This document shows positions 18,655 to 27,216 of a stretch of 64,000 bases of DNA, one piece after another; within the stretch, counting starts at the first letter, position 1; each line of letters opens with the position of its first letter. Source of the stretch: Pseudomonas asplenii (GTDB lineage Bacteria; Pseudomonadota; Gammaproteobacteria; Pseudomonadales; Pseudomonadaceae); assembly GCF_900105475.1 (NCBI RefSeq), contig NZ_LT629777.1, forward strand, positions 2,852,001-2,916,000. Reading direction: 5' to 3'. The notes beneath the pieces were generated by a model that ran no database searches, had not been told where the DNA came from, and saw only the letters and a program-made list of their open reading frames with translations. A program made the position numbers and the translations under genes.

Positions 18655-19872
18655 ATGGCCGACGTAAACAAGGTCGTTCTCGCGTATTCCGGCGGCCTGG
18701 ACACTTCGGTGATCCTCAAGTGGCTGCAGGATACTTATAACTGTGAAGTGGTGACCTTCACCGCTGATCTGGGTCAGGGCGAAGAGGTCGAGCCTGCTCG
18801 TGCCAAGGCCCAGGCCATGGGCGTCAAAGAGATCTACATCGACGACCTGCGCGAAGAGTTCGTCCGTGATTTCGTGTTCCCGATGTTCCGTGCCAATACC
18901 GTCTACGAAGGCGAGTACCTGCTGGGTACTTCCATCGCACGTCCGCTGATCGCCAAGCGTCTGATCGAGATCGCCAACGAAACCGGCGCCGATGCCATTT
19001 CCCATGGCGCCACCGGCAAGGGTAACGACCAGGTGCGTTTCGAACTGGGTGCCTATGCGCTCAAGCCGGGGGTGAAAGTGATCGCTCCGTGGCGCGAGTG
19101 GGACCTGCTGTCCCGTGAAAAGCTGATGGACTACGCCGAAAAGCATGCGATCCCGATCGAGCGTCACGGCAAGAAGAAGTCCCCGTACTCGATGGACGCC
19201 AACCTGCTGCACATCTCCTATGAAGGCGGCGTGCTGGAAGACACCTGGACCGAGCACGAAGAAGACATGTGGCGTTGGACCGTCTCGCCAGAGAACGCGC
19301 CTGACAAGCCGCAATACCTGGAACTGACCTATCGCAACGGCGACATCGTGGCACTGGACGGCGTCGAGATGACTCCGGCCACTGTGCTGGCGACCCTGAA
19401 CCGTATCGGTGGTGCACACGGTATCGGTCGCCTGGATATCGTCGAAAACCGTTATGTGGGCATGAAGTCCCGCGGTTGCTACGAAACGCCTGGCGGTACC
19501 ATCATGCTGCGCGCGCACCGGGCGATCGAGTCGATCACCCTGGACCGTGAAGTCGCTCACCTCAAGGATGAGCTGATGGCCAAGTACGCCAGCCTGATCT
19601 ACACCGGCTACTGGTGGAGCCCTGAGCGTCTGATGCTGCAACAGATGATCGATGCTTCGCAGGCTCATGTGAACGGTGTGGTACGTCTGAAACTGTACAA
19701 AGGCAACGTGATCGTCACCGGGCGCAAGTCCGACGAGTCGCTGTTCGATGCCAACATCGCGACCTTCGAAGAAGATGGCGGCGCCTACAACCAGGCCGAT
19801 GCTGCCGGCTTCATCAAGCTCAATGCACTGCGTATGCGCATTGCTGCGAACAAGGGCCGCAAGCTGTTCTGA
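18655..19872 (+). CDS. argG: Argininosuccinate synthase
   Basis: ATP-dependent ligation of citrulline and aspartate in arginine biosynthesis; 405 residues, usual length. The N-terminal PP-loop [14 protein letters not shown] (about residues 10-23), [15 protein letters not shown] and the C-terminal KLYKGNVIV segment are diagnostic. The shine-dalgarno GTGGAGTGATGGC overlaps the start region. With argF it forms part of an arginine regulon under the same tandem ArgR-type operator. A classic terminator follows immediately. Confidence 0.98.
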   Translation: MADVNKVVLAYSGGLDTSVILKWLQDTYNCEVVTFTADLGQGEEVEPARAKAQAMGVKEIYIDDLREEFVRDFVFPMFRANTVYEGEYLLGTSIARPLIAKRLIEIANETGADAISHGATGKGNDQVRFELGAYALKPGVKVIAPWREWDLLSREKLMDYAEKHAIPIERHGKKKSPYSMDANLLHISYEGGVLEDTWTEHEEDMWRWTVSPENAPDKPQYLELTYRNGDIVALDGVEMTPATVLATLNRIGGAHGIGRLDIVENRYVGMKSRGCYETPGGTIMLRAHRAIESITLDREVAHLKDELMAKYASLIYTGYWWSPERLMLQQMIDASQAHVNGVVRLKLYKGNVIVTGRKSDESLFDANIATFEEDGGAYNQADAAGFIKLNALRMRIAANKGRKLF

Positions 19873-19894
19873 TTTGGCGAGCTGGATGAAAGGA

Positions 19895-19923
19895 CCCGGC
19901 CATGCAGGCCGGGTTTTTTTTGA
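19895..19923 (+). terminator. Rho-independent terminator of argG
   Basis: CCCGGCC-atgca-GGCCGGG followed by eight T residues. Confidence 0.95.
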
Positions 19924-19948
19924 GCGGTGCGAAAACCAGCCACCTGTT

Positions 19949-20488
19949 TCAATCCGTGCTCTCCTGGTGCTGATGTCCGAGTTCGAATCGGTAGTTTTTC
20001 GCCAGTTCCCACACCTGGCGCACGCTCAATTCCAGCGTCTGCGCAATCTCCTGGGCGGTGTAACCCAATGCCGCGTAGTGCATGGCGTGTCCTGCGATCA
20101 CGTCATCATCCTGCGGGCTGCCAGGGGCCGGTGGGGTGTTGCGATATTTCCTGGCGGGACACAGAGGGCGTCGGTGGGCGATTTTCAGTCCTTGCTCCCG
20201 AGCCATTCTTTTTATTTCGTCTTTATTCATCTTCAACGAATACTGCAAGGCAGATATTCCTGCTCCTTTCGTTATCAGATCTTTCAGAAGTTCAACTTTT
20301 CTTGTGTATTCCTCTGCTGTTTGCAGTGTCTTTTCCGATGGCGTTGGTGTTGGGGCGTGATGGGTGTCTGGTTCTTTTTTACTGGCCATCTCTATTGTGC
20401 CGCCACGATTGATGAACTCGGTGATGGCCAAGTCCAGGTCGTGAGGTTTGCAATGATTATTCTCTTTGTTTATCTTGATGTTTTTCAT
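19949..20488 (-). CDS. Hypothetical protein with two helix-turn-helix-like segments
   Basis: Not recognised by family name. The 179-residue protein shows an N-terminal DLAITEFINRGGTIEM stretch, a low-complexity Thr/Pro/His linker (about 38-55), a first HTH-like segment (LITKGAGISALQYSLKMNKDEIKRMAREQ, about 71-99) and a second, better one (HYAALGYTAQEIAQTLELSVRQVWELAKNY, about 137-166) of the sigma-70-region-4/LuxR sort. This suggests DNA binding. Its 5' half is richer in A and T than neighbouring genes. It is convergent with argG and faces a 968-bp gap. A regulatory role is only an inference; it could control the nearby response regulator locus. Confidence 0.75.
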   Translation of the reverse strand: MKNIKINKENNHCKPHDLDLAITEFINRGGTIEMASKKEPDTHHAPTPTPSEKTLQTAEEYTRKVELLKDLITKGAGISALQYSLKMNKDEIKRMAREQGLKIAHRRPLCPARKYRNTPPAPGSPQDDDVIAGHAMHYAALGYTAQEIAQTLELSVRQVWELAKNYRFELGHQHQESTD

Positions 20489-21456
20489 GGGTAATAGCCT
20501 GCTCGTGAAGGGGGATAGGCTGTAATGGAAGTTTTCGTATGGGAAAAATGCTATGGGGTGGCTCCTGTATTCAAAAAAAGCTAGCGGGAGACGTTGGGGT
20601 TTGCAAGGAGAAAGCCTATCGATCAGTTGTCAGGTTTTCTTCTGGTTGGAAAGTTTTAATATTCTGGTAATTGTTCTTTATGCTGCGTAGTCCGTTTCCT
20701 GGAGTTTGAGTCGATGTGGGCTTTTATATTCTCAGCAGGCATTTTGACTTTTTATCTTTAATGTTTTGAGAGCCTCCCTGGACGCAGATTTATTTGATAC
20801 CGGGGACAGGTGTTGTCGTTGCCGGCTTTTCAATGTTTGCCGTATTGGGTGTTTCTCGGCTAGATAAGCCTCTTTTGGCGGGCCTTGTGTAATGAAATGA
20901 TAAACATGTTTGCGGGGTGATCGGCTGTCCCCGATCCGTGCTGACCTGTTAGTCCGTTGCTTGGGGAGCCGTTGTCATGGCTGATCTTGCGCCAGCGGGG
21001 ACCTTGTTTTCTGCCAATGCTCGATGATGGGCGGTATCAGGAAACGGCAGCAGGGTTCCGGCTGGGTGACGGGTCCTGGGTTATTTCTTGTTGCAGAAAA
21101 CTATTAGACATCGAGTGCTTGGCATCTTTATGGTTGATGTGTAATGAACAAGCTGTTGTGAGTTGCATTCTTGTTCATTTTGTTTATCGATACGTTCGCC
21201 TGCGTCATGAGGTGGTATTCACGTAGCGAGCCTGGCGCTTCGCGGGATCAAATCCCAGGTTGTGACTCGGCCTGGTCATCACCTTGTTTCTCAAACGGTA
21301 CTTTTCTTGTAGTGCTTTTTTTGTAGGGTAATTCCTTGTTGTTTGTAGGGAAGGTCTTTGGCTGATACTGCCCGGGGTAGGTGCTATGCCCAGGAGGTTG
21401 TGACTAGGCTATTGTGCTGATTCTGAAAATTCGAACAGCGAAAATTGGACTTGCCC
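20489..21456. other. 968-bp AT-richer intergenic region, no convincing gene
   Basis: This stretch is T-rich and visibly lower in GC than the surrounding genome. The only open frame of any size (20957-21226, 89 codons) has atypical composition and no family likeness. Short hairpins are present, for example ATCAAATCCCAGG preceded by CCTGGCGCTTCGCGGGAT near 21230-21262. I see no tRNA, repeat unit or attachment site. It must contain the promoters for the HTH protein gene and the response regulator gene and could hide a small RNA. Confidence 0.6.
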
Positions 21457-22083
21457 ATGAATAAAGTGCTGATCGTGGATGATCATCCCGTCATTCGTCT
21501 TGCCGTACGTATGCTGATGGAACGGCATGGCTACGAGGTCATCGCGGAGACGGACAACGGCGTGGACGCCTTGCAACTGGCCCGGGAGCATACCCCGGAC
21601 ATTGTTATACTCGATATAGGAATTCCCAAGCTGGACGGGCTTGAAGTAATTGCCCGTCTAACTTCCATGGGACTGTCTTTCAAGGTACTGGTACTGACTT
21701 CCCAGGCTCCCGGTCATTTCTCCATGCGCTGCATGCAGGCAGGGGCGGCCGGTTATGTATGCAAGCAGCAGGACCTTACCGAGATGCTCAGTGCCATAAA
21801 GGCTGTCCTTTCCGGCTACAGCTATTTCCCCAACCAGGCCCTGCATACCGTGCGGTCCAGCATGGGCAATGCCAGTGAAGCGGATATGGTCAACCGCCTT
21901 TCCGGTCGCGAAATGATGGTGCTGCAGCAACTGGCCAGGGGGAAAAGCAACAAGGAAATTGCCGATGGCATGTTCCTCAGCAACAAGACCGTCAGTACCT
22001 ACAAGACACGCCTGCTATTGAAACTGAACGCCCGTTCCCTGGTCGACCTGATCGAACTCGCTCAGCGTAACGGGCTGGTCTGA
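21457..22083 (+). CDS. Orphan LuxR/NarL-type response regulator
   Basis: 208-residue two-domain response regulator. The receiver domain (MNKVLIVDDHPVIRLAVRML) has the acidic pair DD, phospho-acceptor Asp in IVILDIGIPKLDG (about D54), switch Thr in VLVLTSQAP and Lys in GYVCKQQD. The output domain is a NarL/LuxR helix-turn-helix (LSGREMMVLQQLARGKSNKEIADGMFLSNKTVSTYKTRLLLKL). No sensor kinase gene is adjacent, so the signal is unknown. It resembles EvgA/BvgA-type regulators. Start at 21457 gives the standard receiver N-terminus; the Shine-Dalgarno is weak. Located in the AT-richer accessory stretch and followed by its own terminator. Confidence 0.9.
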   Translation: MNKVLIVDDHPVIRLAVRMLMERHGYEVIAETDNGVDALQLAREHTPDIVILDIGIPKLDGLEVIARLTSMGLSFKVLVLTSQAPGHFSMRCMQAGAAGYVCKQQDLTEMLSAIKAVLSGYSYFPNQALHTVRSSMGNASEADMVNRLSGREMMVLQQLARGKSNKEIADGMFLSNKTVSTYKTRLLLKLNARSLVDLIELAQRNGLV

Positions 22084-22163
22084 ACGTCGTTCAAGCGCTG
22101 TATGGGAAGTGTTGGCAAGGTCAGAATGATGAGGGCAGGGCGACAAGCTTGTCGTCACAGCCC

Positions 22164-22188
22164 AAAAGCCTCCGGACAGGAGGCTTTT
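22164..22188 (+). terminator. Terminator after the response regulator gene
   Basis: AAAAGCCTCC-ggaca-GGAGGCTTTT is a perfect 10-bp stem with A/T flanks, able to work in both directions; it also ends the small gene on the other strand. Confidence 0.88.
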
Positions 22189-22218
22189 GATGGGCCGCTG
22201 GTGGGATGGTCAACTCAG

Positions 22219-22398
22219 TTACAGGTCGAAATCGTAATCAGCCAACTGCTTTTGCAAGCGGCGTTCTTCCAGCATGTTGTCGATGGTGCGACGTTTGCTC
22301 AGATTGGTCTTCGCCACCTCGACCGGAGGTTCCGTTTCGTCCGAATCGACCTGTATCAGGTCGTCCTCTATATCCAGTGCTTCTTTATCGGTACTCAT
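22219..22398 (-). CDS. PA3496-family small putative envelope integrity protein
   Basis: A 59-residue acidic/basic soluble-looking protein beginning MSTDKEALDIEDDLIQVD and containing KRRTIDNMLEERRLQKQLADY near the end. The C-terminal pattern and the position beside nth match the PA3496 family of pseudomonads. Its biochemical role is unknown; the envelope label comes from the family name only. GGAG lies about 9 nt upstream of the ATG. It is followed by nth-side genes on the same strand only at a distance, and shares the bidirectional terminator at 22164. Confidence 0.82.
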   Translation of the reverse strand: MSTDKEALDIEDDLIQVDSDETEPPVEVAKTNLSKRRTIDNMLEERRLQKQLADYDFDL

Positions 22399-22505
22399 AA
22401 AGTCAACTCCGGGCTAAGACTGCCGTTGGCGCTCCTTATATCGATAATTACCTGTCGGGTAAAAAAGATTTTTTCAATCGACCCATCAGTAATATTAATA
22501 ATGGC

Positions 22506-23144
22506 TCAATCGTCGGAGGTCTTGTGCTTGTATTCGCACAGGTCTTCGATCCGGCAACTGCCGCAACGCGGCTTGCGCGCCTGGCAGACGTAGCGTCCGA
22601 GCAGGATCAGCCAGTGATGCGAGTCGAGCAGGTATTGTTTTGGCACGAATTTCATCAATTGCTTTTCCACCTCCAGCACATTCTTCCCTGGCGCGAGCCC
22701 CGTCCGGTTACTGACCCGAAAGATATGCGTATCGACGGCCATGGTCAGTTGCCGGAACGCGGTATTGAGCACCACGTTGGCGGTCTTGCGGCCAACGCCG
22801 GGCAAGGCTTCCAGTGCTTCTCGGGTTTGCGGCACTTCACTGCCATGCAGTTCGATCAGCAGGCGGCAGGTTTCGATGACGTTTTTCGCCTTGCTGTTAT
22901 AGAGCCCGATGGTCTTGATGTACTCGGACAGCCCTTCGACGCCCAATGCATAGATCGCCTCGGGGGTGTTGGCGACCGGATAGAGACGCGCCGTGGCCTT
23001 GTTCACGCCGACGTCGGTGGCCTGGGCGGAAAGAATCACGGCAATCAGCAGCTCGAACGGTGACGAGTAAGCCAGTTCGGTCTTGGGTTCCGGGTTGTCT
23101 TCGTGGAGCCGACGGAAAATTTCCAGGCGTTTAGCGGCATTCAT
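22506..23144 (-). CDS. nth: Endonuclease III
   Basis: Base-excision-repair DNA glycosylase/AP lyase for oxidised pyrimidines; 212 residues. The helix-hairpin-helix with catalytic lysine is in ALPGVGRKTANVV, the catalytic aspartate in AVDTHIFRVSNR, and the [4Fe-4S] cluster cysteines at the C-terminus have the C-X6-C-X2-C-X5-C spacing (CQARKPRCGSCRIEDLC). The start at 23144 (MNAAKRLEIF) is standard; longer in-frame starts run back into rnfE. It ends the rnf operon on this strand, 7 bp after rnfE, a linkage conserved in many gamma-proteobacteria. Confidence 0.97.
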   Translation of the reverse strand: MNAAKRLEIFRRLHEDNPEPKTELAYSSPFELLIAVILSAQATDVGVNKATARLYPVANTPEAIYALGVEGLSEYIKTIGLYNSKAKNVIETCRLLIELHGSEVPQTREALEALPGVGRKTANVVLNTAFRQLTMAVDTHIFRVSNRTGLAPGKNVLEVEKQLMKFVPKQYLLDSHHWLILLGRYVCQARKPRCGSCRIEDLCEYKHKTSDD

Positions 23145-23151
23145 GGGACAG

Positions 23152-23754
23152 TCATTTCCTTTGAAGCACTCGGTGTGAAGTTGAACGCAGGGTCCAGGCT
23201 TGTTTCCCAGCCAGCAGCAGACCGAGCAGGATAAAGCCGCCCGGCAGCAGTCCGGCCAGGCGCAACCCGCTTTCTGCGGCGAAGAACCTGAGGGGCCCAG
23301 GGGCAGCGGAACCGGTCCACCACTGCAGGTGGTCAAACAGCGTCCCGTCCGCCAGCACTTCGCGCAACAGGCCAAGGCAGGTCAGCAGAGCGCCGAAGCT
23401 TGTGAACAGACGAATATTCTCTCTCAGCTCACCTTTGCGGAAAAAGCCCAACTGTTCAAGCGCCAGGCATTGCACGCTCAGCAGAGCCAGGTAGATGCCC
23501 AGAGCCTGCTGCAATTCCCAGGACCAGACTTGCAGCCCCAGCGAAACCAGGCTGGCACTGCCTGCCGCGAGTACGATTTGCGCAGGCCACCTCATGACAG
23601 TGCCTAGCTTGGGGCTCAGGGCGCGGCTCGATGCGCCGTATAGCCCGACTACGAGCAGGCCGGCCAGCCACAGTGATACGGCCTTGACGAACGAGTCACT
23701 GACGCCGAGCAAGGGCGTGAGCATCAGGGTGCCCAGCAGCGTGTTTCTATTCAT
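23152..23754 (-). CDS. rsxE: Electron transport complex subunit RnfE/RsxE
   Basis: Integral membrane subunit of the Rnf/Rsx complex, 200 residues, with about six hydrophobic helices and a sequence diverged from enterobacterial RnfE (NTLLGTLMLTPLLGVSDSFVKAVSLWLAGLL keeps the half-repeat seen in the RnfA/E family, but with DS in place of usual cysteine region). The start at 23754 overlaps the end of rnfG by 8 bp. RnfE and RnfA are paralogous antiparallel subunits surrounding the [2Fe-2S] centre. I cannot see the usual conserved Cys in the first repeat, so activity is uncertain. Confidence 0.8.
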   Translation of the reverse strand: MNRNTLLGTLMLTPLLGVSDSFVKAVSLWLAGLLVVGLYGASSRALSPKLGTVMRWPAQIVLAAGSASLVSLGLQVWSWELQQALGIYLALLSVQCLALEQLGFFRKGELRENIRLFTSFGALLTCLGLLREVLADGTLFDHLQWWTGSAAPGPLRFFAAESGLRLAGLLPGGFILLGLLLAGKQAWTLRSTSHRVLQRK

Positions 23755-24346
23755 GGGCTGGTGCTCCCAGCAAGTGTTCCCGGTGCTCGTCGAAGTAGCG
23801 CAGGGCATCGTGGATCGCCTCGACCGCCGCCCGTGAGGTAATCGTGGCCCCGGCCATCTGGTCGAATTGCCCGCCGTCCTGTTTCAGGTTCCAGGCGGTG
23901 TCGGATGTCTCTGAGCGGGATTGACCGAGAAAGCCGCTCAGCCAGCCAGCGCCTTCTTCGGCGATTCTTGCGCCCAGCCCGGGTGTTTCCTGCTGTGACA
24001 GGGTCTTCACGCCCAGCAGTTTGCCGTTCGCCCCGATAGCGATCAGCAATTGCAGCGGGCCGCCATAACCCTGCGTCAGGCTTTGCAGGATCACTGCCGC
24101 CGGCTGTCCCTGTCGGAGCATGCGATAACCCTGCACCAGGCGGCTATGGTTCAGCTCGGCGTCACTCAGGGCAAGCGGCTGGTGTTCATATTCACCGGGC
24201 GGCAGCACTTGATTGAGCGTGCGTGCCTGGATCGCCAACTGTTGCGCCTGGATACGCGGCGCCGCCTGTCGTTGCAGTGCCCAAGTCAGGCCGGCAACCA
24301 GTGTGGCCAGGGCGATCAGGGTCACCAGCGAGCGGGCTCTGTTCAT
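23747..24346 (-). CDS. rsxG: Electron transport complex subunit RnfG/RsxG
   Basis: Single-span membrane subunit with a periplasmic FMN-binding domain; 199 residues. An N-terminal anchor (LVTLIALATLVAGLTWAL) precedes the FMN domain, in which the flavin is covalently attached to threonine in the S/T-GAT-x-T motif. Here this reads AGATIT (about residues 165-170), so the first position is Ala but the acceptor Thr170 is kept. QETPGLGARIAE is also typical. The start at 24346 overlaps rnfD by 4 bp. Confidence 0.88.
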   Translation of the reverse strand: MNRARSLVTLIALATLVAGLTWALQRQAAPRIQAQQLAIQARTLNQVLPPGEYEHQPLALSDAELNHSRLVQGYRMLRQGQPAAVILQSLTQGYGGPLQLLIAIGANGKLLGVKTLSQQETPGLGARIAEEGAGWLSGFLGQSRSETSDTAWNLKQDGGQFDQMAGATITSRAAVEAIHDALRYFDEHREHLLGAPAHE

Positions 24347-25335
24347 GGCGTCATGGGCTCTGTGCGGCGTATCGACCAACGTTCGAGGGCCGGCACCGTC
24401 AGGTTCATCAGCAGCACCGCGAAGGCCACGCCATCGGGGTAGCCACCCCAGGTTCGGATGATGTAGGTGAGCAGCCCGACACCGGCACCGAACAGCACGC
24501 AGGCCCTTGCACTTGTAGGGCCTGAGACGGGCTCGGTGACGATAAAGAATGCTCCGAGCATCGTCGCGCCGCTCAGCAGGTGAAACAGCGGAGAACCATG
24601 GGAATCCGAACCGCTGCCGTTCCAGCCGATCAGGCTGGCGAGGAATAGACCGGCCAGCATGCCCAGCGGCGCATGCCAGCGGATGACGTTCTGTTTCAGC
24701 AGAAGCAGACCGCCGGCCAGAAAGGCCAGGTTGACCCACTCTGCCCCCTTGCCACCCCAGTGACCGAAAGCAGCATGACTGGCGAACAGCTCTTCCATGG
24801 TCAGGCTTTTATTGATCCGCAGGGTATCGAGGGCAGTTGCCTGGGCCCAGGCATCCGGCTGCCCGGATAGATGCAGGCCGAATACCTGCTGCAGCCCACC
24901 CAGCAGATCCAGCCCATGGGACGCCGGCCAGTGGGTCATCGGTTGTGGGAAGCTCACCAGCGCCAGCGCATACCCGAGCATTGCCGGGTTGAAGGGATTC
25001 CTGCCGATCCCGCCATACAGATGTTTGCCTGCCAGCAGGGCGCTGGCGCTGGCAAATACCGCCAACCACCATGGCGCATAGGGCGGTAGGGCGAGCCCCA
25101 GCAGGGTGGCGCTGACCAGCGCGCTGCAGTCCTTCAACGCAGGCTGGACGGGGCGGGCGCGCAGGTGCAGGACGCCGGCTTCGCTCAGCAGCGCGGTGCT
25201 CGCGCACAACAGCAGGTTGATCAACACTCCCCAGCCGTATAACCCGAACAGCACCAGAAGGCCGGGCAACGTCGCCAGCAGCAGCCATTGCATGGCTCGC
25301 TGGGCGCGGTTGTCCGGCAGTTCAGGGCGCGACAT
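24343..25335 (-). CDS. rsxD: Electron transport complex subunit RnfD/RsxD
   Basis: Polytopic membrane subunit related to NqrB, about 330 residues with eight or more hydrophobic helices. The covalent-FMN motif SGAT is present in [21 protein letters not shown], and [21 protein letters not shown] is the characteristic family segment. Start MSRPELPDN at 25335 (an ATG two codons earlier at 25341 is possible) overlaps the 3' end of rnfB. Gene order here goes B directly to D, with no rnfC in between. Confidence 0.9.
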   Translation of the reverse strand: MSRPELPDNRAQRAMQWLLLATLPGLLVLFGLYGWGVLINLLLCASTALLSEAGVLHLRARPVQPALKDCSALVSATLLGLALPPYAPWWLAVFASASALLAGKHLYGGIGRNPFNPAMLGYALALVSFPQPMTHWPASHGLDLLGGLQQVFGLHLSGQPDAWAQATALDTLRINKSLTMEELFASHAAFGHWGGKGAEWVNLAFLAGGLLLLKQNVIRWHAPLGMLAGLFLASLIGWNGSGSDSHGSPLFHLLSGATMLGAFFIVTEPVSGPTSARACVLFGAGVGLLTYIIRTWGGYPDGVAFAVLLMNLTVPALERWSIRRTEPMTP

Positions 25336-26527
25336 GGGCATCGACCTGGCGTTGGGCTTCCTCGAGCCGGTGCTGGGCTGTGGTCAGTTCGTGGGCCTGG
25401 GTTTCGGGATTTCGCTGCAGTTTGCCGAGTTCGGCACGGGCGTAGGCCAGTTCGGTCTTCAGCGTTCTGAGCTGTTGGTCGATGGGCCTCTTTTCACGGC
25501 GGACCAGTTCCGGGGCCGGCTTCCCGCAGGCGTCCTCGGCGGCGTGCAAGTCCCGTTCGGCTTGTTCGAGAGCTGTCTGCAGAAGCGCAACCTGCTCGAG
25601 GGGGGCCGCGTTCGCCTCGGCTTTTTTCAGTTCGGCGCGGCGCATCGCCAGCTGGATCTTGGCGCGCTTGAGTTCGGCATCTCCCGGCGCGGCAGGGTGC
25701 GGGTTGCCCGGTGCAGCACTTTCCAGGCGGGCGAGAGCCTGTTCTGCGGTCTCGAACTGCCGCTGGAGAACCACCAACTGCGCGGCTTTCTCGGCAGTCG
25801 GTGGATGGCCGAAGGCTTTCAGGGATTTGTTCAACTGCGCACGGCTCATCGCCAGGTCGATCTTGGCCTTTTTCAGCGCGGCATCGGAGTCGAGCGCCTT
25901 TTGCGCCTTGACCCGTTCCAATGCTGCCTTTACCGGGTCATTCGCGGGGGCGTCCGCCTGTGTCGTCCGTGTGGCCCTGGCCTGGCGTTCGGCCTGCCGA
26001 CGTTGCTCTTCGCCGTGCAAACGGGCGTTGTGCCGGTCGAAACGGCGACGCGCGCGTGCGCGCTTTTCGCTACGCGCCTGCTGCTGCCCGGCGTTGTGAG
26101 CCAGTCCGCCGACAATCGGTACGACAGCGGCCGGCAATGGCTGCATCTCGATGCAGTCCACCGGGCAGGGCGCGACACACAGGTCACAGCCGGTGCATTC
26201 GTCGATGATGACCGTGTGCATCAACTTGGCGGCCCCGACGATGGCGTCCACCGGACAGGCCTGGATGCACTTGGTGCAGCCGATGCACTCGGCTTCGCGG
26301 ATAAAGGCCACCTGGGCCGGCGCTGTACCGCGCTCCGGGTCCAGTTCGAGAACCGGCACGCGTAACAGCCCGGCCAGGGCCGTGATGGTTTCGCTGCCGC
26401 CTGGCGGGCACTTGTTGATGGCTTCGCCGTTGGCGATACCTTCGGCGTAGGGTTTGCAGCCCTGATGACCGCATTTGCCGCACTGGGTTTGCGGCAGCAG
26501 CGCGTCGATGTGTTGAATCAGACTCAT
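25322..26527 (-). CDS. rsxB: RnfB/RsxB ferredoxin subunit with long repeat-containing C-terminal tail
   Basis: Iron-sulfur subunit of Rnf, 401 residues, roughly twice the length of E. coli RsxB. N-terminal [4Fe-4S] ligands are C16, C19, C24 and C40; two further 4Fe-4S clusters use C81-C84-C87-(C121) and C111-C114-C117-(C91). The usual N-terminal membrane helix is absent. From about residue 150 the protein becomes highly charged and contains three related repeats at about 218-238, 286-305 and 353-372 ([42 protein letters not shown]), spaced 67-68 residues. These recall the Ala/Lys-rich C-terminal repeats of RnfC, which is missing from the operon. ATGA overlap with rnfA. Confidence 0.9.
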   Translation of the reverse strand: MSLIQHIDALLPQTQCGKCGHQGCKPYAEGIANGEAINKCPPGGSETITALAGLLRVPVLELDPERGTAPAQVAFIREAECIGCTKCIQACPVDAIVGAAKLMHTVIIDECTGCDLCVAPCPVDCIEMQPLPAAVVPIVGGLAHNAGQQQARSEKRARARRRFDRHNARLHGEEQRRQAERQARATRTTQADAPANDPVKAALERVKAQKALDSDAALKKAKIDLAMSRAQLNKSLKAFGHPPTAEKAAQLVVLQRQFETAEQALARLESAAPGNPHPAAPGDAELKRAKIQLAMRRAELKKAEANAAPLEQVALLQTALEQAERDLHAAEDACGKPAPELVRREKRPIDQQLRTLKTELAYARAELGKLQRNPETQAHELTTAQHRLEEAQRQVDAHVAP

Positions 26528-27102
26528 GGTTTGAACAGTCCGTTGAAACCGAGGAAGGCCAGGGCCATGAGGCCGGCGCTGATCAGTTCGATTGGCAGCC
26601 CGCGAAACGGCAGGGGCACTTCTTCAGGGTAGGTACGCTGGCGCAGGTCGTTGAACAGCACCAGGACCAGCCAGAACCCCAGCCCGCCACCCAGGCTCGA
26701 CAGGGCCGCATGTGTCGGGCCGCGGTCGTCCTGCGTGGCGATCAGGGCCAGGCCGAGAATGCCGGCGTTGGTCACTAGCAGCGGCCAGAGCCGGTCGAAT
26801 GACAGCCCGGGCAGGCAGCGCGCCAGCAGCTTCAGGCTCGGGCCGATCAGCGCAATGCACAGAGGCAGGAACACCAGCAGTTGCAAGGCCGCCAGTTGCA
26901 GCGGCAGCAGTAGCAGATGGTAGAGGCCGTAGTTCAGCAGGGTAGCGACCAGCATCACCCAGGTGGTGGCAATGCCCACGGCATGCAACAGACGCCGTTC
27001 GACCTGGGCGCTTTGCAGCAGCGGATCGACGCCCAGCGGCCAGTGCAACACGACGTTGTTGATCAGGGCGGCGCTGACGAGGGTTGGAAGGAGGTCGGTC
27101 AT
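26524..27102 (-). CDS. rsxA: Electron transport complex subunit RnfA/RsxA
   Basis: Integral membrane subunit, 192 residues and about six helices, first gene of the rnf operon. The sequence ([23 protein letters not shown]) keeps the NN-V-L pattern of RnfA but lacks the cysteine normally seen after LG-C-PF in this helix, as RnfE does here. The start at 27102 (MTDLLPTLV) gives the family length; an in-frame upstream ATG adds residues without similarity. The stop overlaps the rnfB start by 4 bp. Confidence 0.83.
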   Translation of the reverse strand: MTDLLPTLVSAALINNVVLHWPLGVDPLLQSAQVERRLLHAVGIATTWVMLVATLLNYGLYHLLLLPLQLAALQLLVFLPLCIALIGPSLKLLARCLPGLSFDRLWPLLVTNAGILGLALIATQDDRGPTHAALSSLGGGLGFWLVLVLFNDLRQRTYPEEVPLPFRGLPIELISAGLMALAFLGFNGLFKP

Positions 27103-27216
27103 GGGCGTGCCGGGCAAACGTGTAGGCTGAATTATCCGGCAAGCGAACGGGCTGTACTAGTTATGAAACGTCGCGGGCCACGAAGATCGTGGCCCGCGAG
27201 GCAAGGCAGGGCAGCG

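Noticed and set aside
20957..21226. Open frame of 89 codons in the AT-richer gap
   Set aside because: Composition and codon choice are atypical, no Shine-Dalgarno is clear, and no family likeness is seen.
21220..21270. tRNA-like stretch GCGGGATCAAATCCCAGG
   Set aside because: The T-arm-like GGTTC/AAATCC part is present but no acceptor or D-arm can be folded around it.
22137..22158. Palindrome CGACAAGCTTGTCG as an operator
   Set aside because: It is isolated, lies downstream of the response regulator stop next to a terminator and has no partner promoter.
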